Assembly (NCBI RefSeq): GCF_001949145.1
Contig: NW_019091362.1
Span: forward strand, 3,396,430-3,460,429
DNA from: Acanthaster planci
Lineage: Eukaryota > Echinodermata > Asteroidea > Valvatida > Acanthasteridae
Length of the DNA: 64,000 nucleotides
Direction: 5' to 3'
Part shown: in pieces, positions 1 to 12,400 of the stretch
Numbering within the stretch: the first letter of the stretch is position 1
How the letters are laid out: every line of letters starts with the position of its first letter
The notes under the pieces: generated by a model
The model's database searches: none
What the model saw: the letters and a program-made list of their open reading frames with translations, nothing else
Told to the model about the DNA's origin: nothing
Position numbers and translations under genes: made by a program

Positions 1-3000
1 AACATATTGAGGATGTTTACACTGTTAGTTTGTAACTCAAAAAACTGAGGAAGGAATGTCGAAGGAGAAAATAAAATAAAATGGAAAATAATGGGAGTAA
101 GAATATTGGCAATTACTGAAACAAGTTCTCCAGACTGTTCTGAGGATTTGGTTTTGGAAACTCCAAGTCCATTGGTAAAGCGTTGTTGATGCAGTGATGT
201 TTAAATGCACAACACGTCCAGAAAAATTATGTACACGCATATGTACATATTTACATACTTGAAAAAAAAAGTACCAGTGCTTGGCTTTATTGAATTGCTT
301 GTGCATGGAAAAATGTTTGAAATGGGTATGCTGCTGTGACGAATACAGGTGAACTCTGGAGGGTGCACCGACATTTTAATGATAGATTCATTCAGCAAAG
401 TTCTTCAGTGATTATGTGCGTGGGTGTTTCTCCGCATGGGCATGCAAGTCAACTCAATAAAATCCCCTTCTCCTGAGGCCAAATTTGCCCCAGTGGTCGA
501 ATATGTTTCCCATTGGTGGTTGCTTCGATCAGCATGGTGTTTTGTTGATTTCTTAGGATTTTTAGGGAGTGCCAGTATTTAATGAAACCTTGCAAAGGTG
601 TCTGGAAACTTTTGAAGCCAACTACATGTAGCTGCATTTTGAGATTGTAATGCAGAAAATTTAAGTAAATGGTTGGAGGGTGTGGATGCTTGGAATAACT
701 GCCAATCGCTGGGGTGGGGGGGTCTTTGTGCTGTAGTTACCTACTCCCTCTGTCCAAATAAATATTGGTTCCCTGAATACAAAATGTCAGCGTGGTCCAG
801 TGATCAAAGCAAAATTCCAGTTGGTTACCTGCACACAAACAGTCCTTACATTGCAAACACCTCAGCTGTTGCTAGCATGGAGTGCTGCTAAGACTGTTGA
901 CCAACATGTATTGCCAGTGCCTATGTGTACATGTACATGTGTGCGCAGTGGATCTACAGTGATTGTTCAAATCTGGGGTCATGGATTCCTCATCCCCTCC
1001 TAATCCTCTTTCAAAGAGTCTTTTGAGAGTAGGGTGTGGTTTTTTGGTAGACAGTTGCCAAGGGCCTGGGGTCCAGGTACTGCCAATGTGGTCTGAGATA
1101 GAACTGAACATGATGTACATGTGTGTGTACTTGGTACATGTAGCTCGCTGCTGCAGTAAGATTTGGTGTAAAATGAGTCTGCTTCAACTTAAGCACTCCT
1201 AAATCTTCCAATTTCAATATTAATTTTCACCGAGCCTTGGAGTAAAGCATCAAATAGAACATTTGCTTTTTTATTTAGGGGACAACCGATTCTTCAGATA
1301 ATTTTCACCACATTTTGCAAGTGGTAATAATTTTTTCCGTTGTTTTTGTGTGGATTTTGTGTTCGTGCTTTATCATTATGTTGGTCTTGTACGCATAGAA
1401 AATTCGATCTACCAGTATGACAGTTCTGATAAGTGTATCTTTGGTTGAGTTGTTAAAATGAAAACATTTCGTTCTCATATACACATACATCTTAAGAGAC
1501 TTGCGTATTTTCCATAAAGATGTTAAGAAACCTGTTTGCACAGCACTGATTATTCCAATGATATTGATTTGTCTTGTCTAGAAGTGTGCGCATGCATGCT
1601 CAAATAATGGTGCAGAATATGGAAAACATTTGATATTCAAATATAAATGAGTATTGATTTGTAATACATCCAGTAGCCAATATTGCATTTTAGTAGATTT
1701 ATGGATGTGTGTAACTTGCAAGGAAGGTTGGCTTCAACTGAAATTCATTGGGATAGTGTGGGGTGGGGATGCCATGTGACAGTTGTAAAGGTGTTTAACT
1801 TACTCATCTTTAACTATGTATTAAAGTTCCCAATCCTCCAGTTTCAACATGATTTTACGTACACCCTTGGGGTTAGGGCTTTACAGCCACCTATGCTATG
1901 CCTAATGTCAACCATACATGAACATTGTTTGCAGTTTCCAAACTCTTCTAAAAATTAAACCCTAACCCCCTAGGGTGTATGTAAATCATTAAAATCAGAG
2001 TGTTTGGGACTGTTAGGGCTATAAATATTTGTAAGTTTAAATTCCATTCCATCCTGATCCATTGTACCTCCTGACAATGAACAGTTGTTGTGGTCAGTTT
2101 TATCGTACATATTGTATGCTGATCAGTCTAAGAATCCCTATCAGGGTAGTATTGTTCATCTCAAGTCCTAAGTCCATTTGAGATTACGGCATAGCTGTAT
2201 GACTGTATTGTACTGTTGTTTTTCCAAACAGGATGTACATGTAAGCTTGTTCATTTTAAATACATATATACAAACTGGAATAATACAGAACAGAGCAAAA
2301 CGTTAAATACATAACTTTATTGATCAATCCAATGAAAAATTGGCACGTACCACAATCCAAAAGTGCTCGTTACAACTCTGCAGAGCCATAATAAGTACTG
2401 GAAAAATTAAGATATGAGTTTTAACTTTGGCATTTTCTGGACAGATTGTTTCATGCTGCTCCTTACGGCACTCATCAGCAGAATGACAAAGAACATTATG
2501 TAGCATCTTCTTACATGGAACCAGACGCGCATCCACGTGCTGCGTCACTGAACTTAGATCAATATACTTTCCAGAGATGTACCCTTGGAATAGTATTGTT
2601 ATTGTTCCATGCAAATGTTTCTTCTGTCTTAGGCCAGAATCATTTAATTTATTGGATTATGAACATAGCATGAAATTTTGCAGGGTCGGAAGGCGCAAAG
2701 AAATAAAAATAAAAGTTTGCAGTTCTATTTTTTCCCCAAAATTCATTGATGTCGGGTCAAAGGAGAAAGGAAAATTGAATTTAGTCCTTTTTTTCTTCAA
2801 GACACATAAAAAATTCACTCTTGGGATTAAAACAGTTACTTTTTCTTTTTTTTACAATTTTTTTCATTAGTGATCAAAAAGTAACCAATAGTAACAAAAG
2901 TATTTGCCTTTCAGCAGCCAGCCTTGCTGTTCTTTTTTGTTTACTTTCATCGGAGTCTCATCTTAATACACAGAAATAGTCAAATTCGAAACTCTCTTGC

Positions 3001-6000
3001 AGATCATACAGACACTCTGATACAATCCATGAACAGTCTGTTGAACCTGCCAAATGCAGAAATAATGGAAGTCAATTGAGCCCTTTTAAAAACCTTTCAG
3101 TACCGTAATTCGTTTTCAGTCCGATACCCTGTGTTTTCATGTACAGTCTACTGAAAGGTTAAATTATGCAGCTGAACATATGGTGCACATGCCCTTACAG
3201 AAAAAGAAGGGAAAAGTGGTTATCTAGATAGAACAAAAAAAATCTATAATTTTGGAGGTCAGGTCAGACCACTTGCATGCAGTAGCACTTTCCACCTCCT
3301 GTTGCAAGGTCAAACTGGTTTTCCAGGGACAGCTGCTACTGGCTGGCTGGCTGACCTTTAGTGATCATGTGACCTTCGTAGCTGGCATCTACCTGCTGAC
3401 ACTGCAGCATTGGTGTGTGGATCACGCACTGGGCCACCATGGGAAAAAATATTGGAGTGCCAGCGTTTAGGATATCTGTGACTGGTTTTGATATCACTCA
3501 GAAGTTTCTGGATCAACTTGGAAGCATTGAGACACGTGTACCAACATTCTTTCATTCATTGCCCCCTCCTCAAAAAAAAAAACCATTAGTGTAGTGTTTG
3601 TTGTTATACTGTCTTCAGAATATACAGAACAGGGAATATGAGAACAAATTCATTTTCGTAGTGAATAATTTATTTCGATTTCTTTTTTAGGTAGGATGAC
3701 CCAGCACTTGAGATCCTCATTTTACTTGTCAAAATGCAAATAAGCTCAGAGTAAAACATGGTATGGTGATAGCATGGCATGGTGATAGGTACTGTACGTC
3801 ACTTGGAGAGGTCATGAAAATGCATTCATTCATGTCATCCCTCTGAGTATGTGCATTGGCCTTGAAGTTGAAAACAGATTGTGTTCTAAAGACCTAGTAA
3901 CCATGAAGTTAAATACCGATACTATTGCCAAACAAATAAGGAGCAAGGTTATACATGTACACTTATCCTATGGAAACCCATTTTTCAGTCACAAACAATC
4001 ATTATAAGGATTTAATGTTAACTTTCTGAATTTTGTTGCACAACTGCCAAACAAAATGGCGGGTCGATGTCCAACATTAACATACTGTGATCACTGACTG
4101 TTACATGCAAGACCTACTCTGTGATTTCATTGTACATGTACATGTATGTAATCTGATTTTATAAACAAGGAGTGGCAAGTAGCAAGTTTTTGACGACCGT
4201 GCCCTGGCCTTAGTGCGATCGCGCGCCAATGGGGAAATCAAGGGGTGGGGTATGCTGTAGTTATTGTGTGAATTGTTTTTTAATTTTCACTGCAGAAATT
4301 ATAAAAAAAAGTTGAAAACATTGCAGCGTATTTCCAAATAATATTTTTGTTATTTTTGTTTTTTTCTATTTCTTTTTGGGGGATGTGGTTGGACAAATGG
4401 CTTCCATGCATCTAGTTTAAAACTTCCTCTCTTATTTCATGCTTAAGAAGGTATGAAACGGAACTTGAATTTCTGAAGCGGAATTTGGGATTTGGCAAAA
4501 GGGAAAATACCCATTTTTGAGATGGAAAATCATTGGCTCTAGGAAATCAGCTATCTTTATTTCTTTAACATAGACTTTCACCCTCATTATCTCTATGCTG
4601 GCTTTGATAAGTATTGTCTTGAATGGAGAGTTATTTATAGATGCATTGCACTTTTTATAAATGCTTATTAGCTAAATGGAATCTGTTGTAGATATAGATA
4701 TCTTGGCAATCATAATAGTTCCATTGAGGGTTTCTTTTTTCAGTGGGAGTATTGGAAGAATATCATTTTCATTTATGCCCTGCAACCAACGACATCTGTT
4801 CAGCCCATTATTGATCTGTAAACTCCTTTTTGTATTGTAATTCTAGTACTTGTTGAATGAAAAATAATCATATATTTTGAAAACAAATATCTGAAAGGAA
4901 ATTTAATAACCGTTCCTTGGTTTAAAAAAACAGGATCAGAAAGATAAACTTCCAAACGTGAAACCTTTATTTGAGAAACTTTCCTTTTGGGAATGTAGGG
5001 AATTGGCATTATTCCACATTCCCAACAATAGTGGTATGATCCAGTTTTTGCAACAGGTGCCCAGTGCAAAAAGGAAATAAGACACGGAAGCTTCCAAACT
5101 GTCAATAGGGGTGATAAATTCATAATTTTCTGCAGTGTGAGTTTTGGAAGCCAGCCTCTCTGCTGATGAGGAGGATAATGCTGACACTTCAAAATTCCAT
5201 GCAAGAAGCTACATCAACTTCCCCCCACCCCCAAAAGAGTTCTGTAAATGCCTTGCATTTATTGCTGTTCTTTCCTTTTGGGGGTTAATTTAATGTATTT
5301 TACAAACTCTGACCAATGAAAACTGAAATGAGAGGGGATATTTATACTGGAGTCATCATTGTTTTTGGCAATCGTAATATAACTATCTATGGAATAACTA
5401 CGCATGAATGATGGTTAAAGTAACAATTGTTGTTATGTTTGAACATGTTGTATTTTGGGGTGGGAATTGTATAAGTTTTTCTATTGTAAATCATACATGC
5501 CTCTACAATGTGTAAATAATGTATTCTTCCATGATGTAAACATGTGTTACTTAAGTTAAAGTTTGGCACAGGGCTAAGTACAGGCAGCCAGCAGGATTTA
5601 CAGGGTGATGCAATCAAATCCTGCACGTAGGTCATGGGCCTCTGATGTGCTTGTAATGAGTTCCTTCCTCAACTCGCAGTCCTCATTTCAGGAAAGTTGT
5701 TCATGTAATCACTGATAACAGATGCCTGGTTGAAGTGTAGGTGAAAGGTCTAGTGCCCTGTTGAGGCATGTTCAGTAGTCTTGTGTAGTTTTCCAAAACC
5801 TCATTGGCACCAGTTGTTTATATAATTCCTGATAAATGTGGAAGGCCCCTTCTGAGTGTGCATTTTAGCATTCCTTTCTTTGAAATGAAAAAAGTATATC
5901 AGTGAAATTAATTTTGTATCTTACTTTTAAAGTATGTGGCCGAAAAAATTACAGACTCATATGAGACAATGAGTAGTTTGAGTTGAATAATTGAAAAGCA

Positions 6001-6277
6001 ATTGAATAACTGTTGTGGTGTGCTTACTTTTAGGTTTTAGTCATTGGAGCTAAGGAAAATACATGTTTATGCTAAGTATGCCAACTTACTTGCACAGATA
6101 TACATGTGTACTGCATGTGTATGCAAATTTGTAAGGAGACATGGTCATCGGAACACCAGTAGAAAGTGTATTTCAGCATGAGCTTGTTTTAAGTATGCAA
6201 ATTCCATGTTGAACATCATCAAAATTTCTGTCCTAACTTCAAAATGTTTTCATGTCCGTTTTCTTGTCCTTCCTCAG
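1..6277. other. Non-coding left flank (probable CREB3L intron 1 or upstream DNA)
   Basis: No open reading frame here resembles a known protein and none has convincing splice signals. The expected N-terminal CREB3L exon (acidic segment ahead of the LSEQLEG block) was sought on the + strand and not seen, so it is either beyond the left edge or too short to recognise. The stretch holds several TACATGTACATGT-type words (926-940, 4132-4150), a foldback repeat (1851-1987) and, on the minus strand, a 96-codon unrecognised frame ending at 2324 with AATAAA at about 2316-2321. Confidence 0.5.
1851..1987. repeat. Foldback MITE-like element, 137 bp
   Basis: The left end (GATTTTACGTACACCCTTGG followed by GGTTAGGG) and the reverse complement of the right end (GATTTACATACACCCTAGGG followed by GGTTAGGG) match at nearly every position over about 28 bp. 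The unique centre is about 80 bp. No coding capacity is present. A clear target-site duplication is not visible. Confidence 0.55.
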
Positions 6278-6464
6278 CCTCTGTCAGAGCAGCTGGAGGG
6301 CGTCCAGAGTGACACCTGGTTCAACACCCTGTTTGACGACCCCATGTTGTGTGACAGGGACTTCGGAGCCCCTTCGCCGACCCCCCACATTCAGGCCGAG
6401 CACAGCTACAGTCTCAGCTCCCTCAGCGAGCCCGACTCACCTGTCTCCAGTGGGTTAACCGAAG
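6278..6464 (+). CDS. CREB3L: CREB3L exon 2 (first visible)
   Basis: Acceptor TTCCTCAG|CCTCTG, donor GAAG|GTGGGT; enters in phase 0 and leaves with one base over. It encodes the conserved N-terminal block: [11 protein letters not shown], then [18 protein letters not shown], the IQAEHSYSL motif shared with human CREB3L2. The open frame runs upstream to an ATG at 6206, but those codons lie before the acceptor and read as intron. Confidence 0.9.
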
Positions 6465-9400
6465 GTGGGTCCTTGTCTGACATTGCGGCTATCGTGTCGA
6501 CACACTCTCACAGCTGCTTGAAAAACTCTCTCTCAGCGCTGCATAATGGCATTGAAGGAAGAATTGTAAACATGCCGTCAGGAGTCTTCTCAATTCATCA
6601 TTTCCGAGTCAAGTCTGGAGCTGTCCAACTTCACCTTGACACAAGCATTCCTTCCAGTTCTTTGGTACTGATAATTGTCTATTACACATGAACGGACTTG
6701 TGATCAGATGTGGATGGCTTGTACAGTAATTGACTCTACTGTCGACAGCTCTTATTGCGGGTAGCGCACAGCCATGTCTGTCAAATTCTGCTCAGTGCCT
6801 GAATAAATTCCCATCGATTGATTGATGAATTAGTGAACAGGTGAATTGGTGAGAAAAGGGGGGAGTACCTCATGTCAGGCGGTGTATATTATAGCAAATA
6901 AAAACTTATCACGTTTGTGCGGTGGACAACTTATTTCATTCGATGAGAGAATCGATCACCCCATGGAATTATTCTTACCATTGCACCTGTAAACATTCAT
7001 TATTTATAAAATATATCCAACATCATGACCAACTTAGATTGAGGCAAAGCTTTTTCCATTTGGCATTCATGTATTAACATTATGGTATTCCCCTCAAGGT
7101 ACCTATTTCAGTTCAGCTTTACTGCTTGACAAAAAAGTGTAAATGGACTGAATGGGCCTCTCTATCTATTCCTCCCTCACAGATGAACTAGACACCTTTG
7201 ATCTGCCCCTGGTGGATCCTGAGACCAACCTGCCCCTCATCATCAAATCGGAACCCTTGGATGACCCCACAGAGGCCCATTTCGTCCTGAAGGAGGACCT
7301 GCCCAGGGTGATCTTCCCAACGCCGAAGATGGAAGGCAGCAACCCCCATGGACCCAAGCCAGTGCAGAACATCAAACCCAAACAGGGCACCATCAAGATC
7401 AAAGTGGAACCAATGATGCTGGATATGAGAACGGACAACGGTATTGAATTTTCATTTCAATACTTCAGTGGAGTTCCTTTTTTTTCCTCGCTATCCTGTA
7501 ATAATGCTTCTCCGTTTAGTCACATCCGTACACTGTCAATTCCCAAACCCAATTCCAAGATGCACTTTACTAGCATATTGCCATGCACTGCTTGGCTCTG
7601 AAATCTTGTGTTTTCATGCTGTTTTCCAGACTACAACATATGACCTGTTCAAGCACAGTGTGAACAAGCACCTTTCGAATTTGACATGGCAGTCCTTCCT
7701 CTTTCTCTCATTCACCAATTCTGTTGCTATTTTTTATTTGCCACGGCCCTGTCTGATGGTCTTTTCTAGGGGGAATTGTGTTTCAAAGAAAACTAGACAT
7801 TGTTTTGAAAGATCTTTCACCATTGGCAATGGCCACAGGACTTGATGGACTATGCCTCCCACCCACCCCACCCAGCAGCACGACCAGTGACAGCGAGGGT
7901 GGGAACAGCCCCTCCCGACAGACCTCAGAACCCGGAAGCCCACGCCCCCTGCCAACGATAGTCAAGAAGCAAGACCTGCACTCGCGAATGATCAGCACCC
8001 AGCCACTGTTCACCAACACACAGGTGGGACGTTGGCACATCTTGCAATTGTCTGTCTCCTCACTGACCCCTCAGCCACTCTAAATCGGACCTGTCTCCCA
8101 TGCCTTCAACCCCAGCATTCCCAAATGCTCCAAGTTTCAGTGTGCTTTTTTTACACATTCCGGGGGAAAGGTGAACTTTCAATCTGAAGTTGACTCAGAT
8201 AAGGGAATTTCTGACCACAAAGAGACCTGATTCAGGCTTGAATTTCATATCCACGTTGCAAACAGCAAATCATGCTGGCCAGTTTTGCTGTCGGGGAGTA
8301 ACAGATAATGCTCTCTGGAAGTGCCTTTCCAAATTTTTAGCTTAAGCAAATACACAAAGTTATTGAGAATTTAAGAGGGAAATCTTTAAAGAAAAACCTT
8401 TTAATACAAATATTCCTGTAGCCATGTTGCAGAACCTTTGAAACCAGAAGCTGATATTTTTCCAAAAGAGTTCAAGGAAGCTTGTCTTACAATTTTGAAT
8501 AATCACAATCATCTAGGAGCCATTTGAATCACTCGGGTGATGATGTTGTAACTTTTTTTGGTGGGTTCTCACTCTGCAGAGATTACCTCAGTCTGGCCCC
8601 CTCATTCTAACTGAAGAGGAGAAGAGGACGCTGATCCAGGAAGGCTATCCAATCCCAACCAAGCTCCCACTGACTAAGTCCGAGGAGAAGTCCCTGAAGA
8701 AAGTCAGGAGGAAGATCAAAAATAAAGTGAGTGGGCCCCCCCAGAACTCCTCGAACAGAGGGCAGCACAGATTCCCATTCAGGGAATCTGGCCCATGCTC
8801 TGTCATGCCCAGGTCCCCTCTGGTGAAAGGGTCTAACCCTTTCACCTGAGGGGACTGCCTGTAGTGTACACTGATGTACAGTTGCTGCCTAAGTGTGGTA
8901 CATACTGACTGTTCTTACTTGTCCTTCACGTGTAAATTTCAAAGCGAGTAGTTTGCAAAGCAGCGGCAGCGGAACAACTTTCAAAGTGGGAGGGGAGCAG
9001 TCAAGATACCATCAGGCATCAGCCATTGAAAAGCCCATTCATTAAGTCTGACCCCATTACAGGACCTGCAAAAAGGGGGAGGGGCATGCCCCTGGCCCAC
9101 CTGGCCCCCCTTCTGCCACCAGTGTTGCAAAGGGAATCAGTTGTGCCAGCCTCATAGCCTCCACCAGGAGAAACTAGGCATAATGCCAAACACAACAAAA
9201 ATATTGCTCCTCCAAAACTAGGATTCTACTAAATGCAACCAAGTTTATGTTCTGTGCAATATGGACGATTCACAATAGTGCGCCTCTAGGAGGTTGCAAC
9301 ACATTTGCCAATCACGACGCCCGAAATCTTCACCCAAACGCACATCGGGTCAACAGATTTTGTGCGTTGTGATTGGCCAACGCTTTGCAAACTCTTTGGA

Positions 9401-12400
9401 GGTGCACTATCGTGAAACGCCTGTATTGTGGTATGCACCTGAGAAACTCCAGCCACGCCATCATGCACTTGCAGTGTTACCTGCCACTTGTGCTTTACTG
9501 TTAAATCCAACACTATGTAACAGCCTGTTCTAGTGCTGCTGCATTCTGTTGCATAACAGTTTTAGGGTTAAATGTGAACAGCATAGCTGTTTGATAAGAA
9601 CCTGTAGCAGACTGTAGACCAAATCTGGAGGCTCAGATATGGCTGGGATTTTTTCCTGCTATCTGTACTGCTCCCCGAGGAAAACTTGGTGCCCAGAAAA
9701 AAAACAAACAACTACTGCACAAGATTTTTGAAGGTCACTATAGACCCGCAGGAAGACCACATCACTGTCTAGTCACCATCTCGGGCCGGCCCTTTCCTGT
9801 CTAATCGGTGACTGGAAAGTGCAGCACCTGCACAGAAGTCATTGGCAGATCTTTTGGGAGCCTGACTAATCCAAAAAGTACTCTTCCATGTGCTTAACCC
9901 CATTCTTTACTTGTGTTGAAAGTTTACCAAAACTGTATGTAATCTTTACACTGTTAAATTAGGAGATTGTTAACATAAAGGGTTAATTTCATAATGCTGG
10001 TTAATAATATTCGGACAAAAATTCCTAATCATGGCAGAAAAATTGTTTACTGCACGTGCATTCCATGGCCTAGATGTGCTAACGCTTGAGTGCCCATTGA
10101 ATTTGAAATTTCTGTTTTCACATTACTTGAGTGAATTCTCAAGTTAATGCTACGTAGTGTCTCTGTTAAAAACAGAGAAACTTTTATGTGCTTGGCAGTG
10201 TCATGCCATTGGGCCAAGACCTGTAGAATGATCTTGTCTGCATGGCTCATCCGTCTGGTTGTTTTGGGGGGAACCAAGACCTGGCCACCGCCTTGACTTA
10301 CTTCCATCAGGGAGACATCTCGGCTAGGCACCATAAGCACACACTCACTTCCTCATTTTTCCGTCATTTTTTCCCACTGTCTGTCCCAGATCTCGGCACA
10401 GGAGAGCAGACGAAAGAAGAAAGAGTACGTAGAAGCTTTGGAAAGAAAGTAAGTTTCCAAGAACCAGCAGGAAATCTCGTTAGTGCTGTGTTTGAACTGT
10501 CTGAATGTGGATTATTGCCTCCAGGATTTTTTGTGCTCGGATATAAACCTGGCTTTTGCTGTGTCACAAGTGTAGAGTTTTTCCAACCAGTAGTTGTCAT
10601 AGATGTTGTCTGACCCCGAGTACAAACCCCCCCAAAACCCTCAAATATCATGAAAAAAATCATACAAATATTGTGAAAATACAACCAAAACAACACTCAA
10701 GGGAGTGTAAAATAATTCCATATAAACATTAAAACACTCTTACAGAAATACTTCAGTTATTCTTCTAACTGAAAGTGCCTTCCATTTTACACATATGAAG
10801 CAAAATGCACATTTTGAGGAGAAAATTTGTAGGTTACCAAGAGGGAACGTTCTTCAAACTTTGACCATTCATATGAAATAGCAGTCAATTTTTAACAAAA
10901 CACAGATGAAACAGCAGTCAGACACTGGAATTGACACTGTAACATTTGCTTTGGGCGTAGAGAAATACTTGTTAACAGTAATGTGTTGTTTCTCGGAGTA
11001 ACACTTTAGAAATGAAGTAACTTTAGGGTTGAAATTTAAGCAGCAATGGGAACTGCATCACACTGTTGAATGTTAGATATGATTAAAAAGTAAGAGAATT
11101 TTAGGACTTCATCAGTTTGAATAAAGGTCAAATTTAGTTAATTTGCATTGAATTCTAGAACCATTCTAACAATTTCATTTAGGTACAGATTTATCTGGAA
11201 ATATTGAAGCTTCATTCAGTGTGATGTGATGGCATTCTCCCCAACAGAATGGAGACTTTTACACAAGAAAACTCGGACCTGAAGCGGAAGCTCCAGTCCA
11301 TGGAGTCCACCAACAGAACCCTAGCGGCGCAGCTACAGAAGCTTCAAAGCATCGTCAACAAAGTGGCTAAACCACTCAAGGCTAACTCTACCCAGTCCAG
11401 TACCTGCTTAATGGTAAAAGAAACTTACAGTAGGAGGTTCCCATGAACTCTTTGCATACAGCCGCCATCTTGAAAGCATTTTTTGGAAATAAACCTACGA
11501 ATATACAAGTTTGCTCATGGATTTCACTGTGAAAGAAATCACGCACCTCCAATCCGGCTGCTAGTCTCAAGGATCTGCATAGTGATACTTTTTGTGCAGT
11601 CTGAAGAGCATGACAAAATAAGTTTTTTTTAAAGTGGCACTCTCTTCAGCTACCTGCATAAACTAATTTGTCAGCCATTAACGGAAGCCATCAATGGGCC
11701 AGCACCATGCTTGCCACCAGGTGGTTTACATGTTGAACAGCTCTTAGGCAGATGGGTTATCGAGGCATGCTCAGTTTAAGAAGGCACGCATTGTGCGGCC
11801 ACCTTCAACATTGCAGTGATTAACTCTCCTTTGATTAATCTGTATCAAAATATGCGTCCGTTGGCTTGGTTCTGCAATGTTCCCGAAGGTGCAGCTGACT
11901 CCATCCCTTTTTCATTCATCACCCTAGCACAAACCTGGACATAAAGTGTGGCGGTAAACTCTTGCCCTAAGGGTGGGGCTGTTCACAGTTTTATTTTTGT
12001 TCTGGAAAAGGTTAAGTATTGCAGCTAGATTTGACTTTTCTCTTCTTCCTGCTTGGGTAATTGTCTTAAAAAAGTGTGGTTGTGGTTGTGCAATATGTTG
12101 ACAAAGGACACTTAAGTTGGGCCCCTTGGATGTATGGCTTTCTATTCTAAATTTCCGTATACCTTGCCTTATGCTGCCTTACACTATGTGCGCTGCACAG
12201 TGGTATATTTTCTGTCTGTCATTTCCAAGTCTTCGTCTTTTTAGCCTCTTTTTCTCACTATCGGTGCTAGTTTTCCTATTGGCTGGTTTTGCTGGCTATG
12301 AGTTCACTGGCCTGAAAATTCTGTAACAGGAGAAAATGTCCATCCTTTCTTTCAACATTCTGGAATCATTTTGAAAAACTATTTGGCACTACTTTGTTGA

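Noticed and set aside
6206-6277. Upstream ATG at 6206 as the CREB3L start
   Set aside because: The added residues (MLNIIKISVLTSKCF...) are unlike any CREB3L N-terminus and lie before a good acceptor at 6277. The real N-terminal exon is elsewhere.
7839-8023. Shorter CREB3L exon 4 starting at 7839
   Set aside because: It is in phase, but its pyrimidine tract is weaker than that of the 7770 acceptor. Kept only as an alternative.
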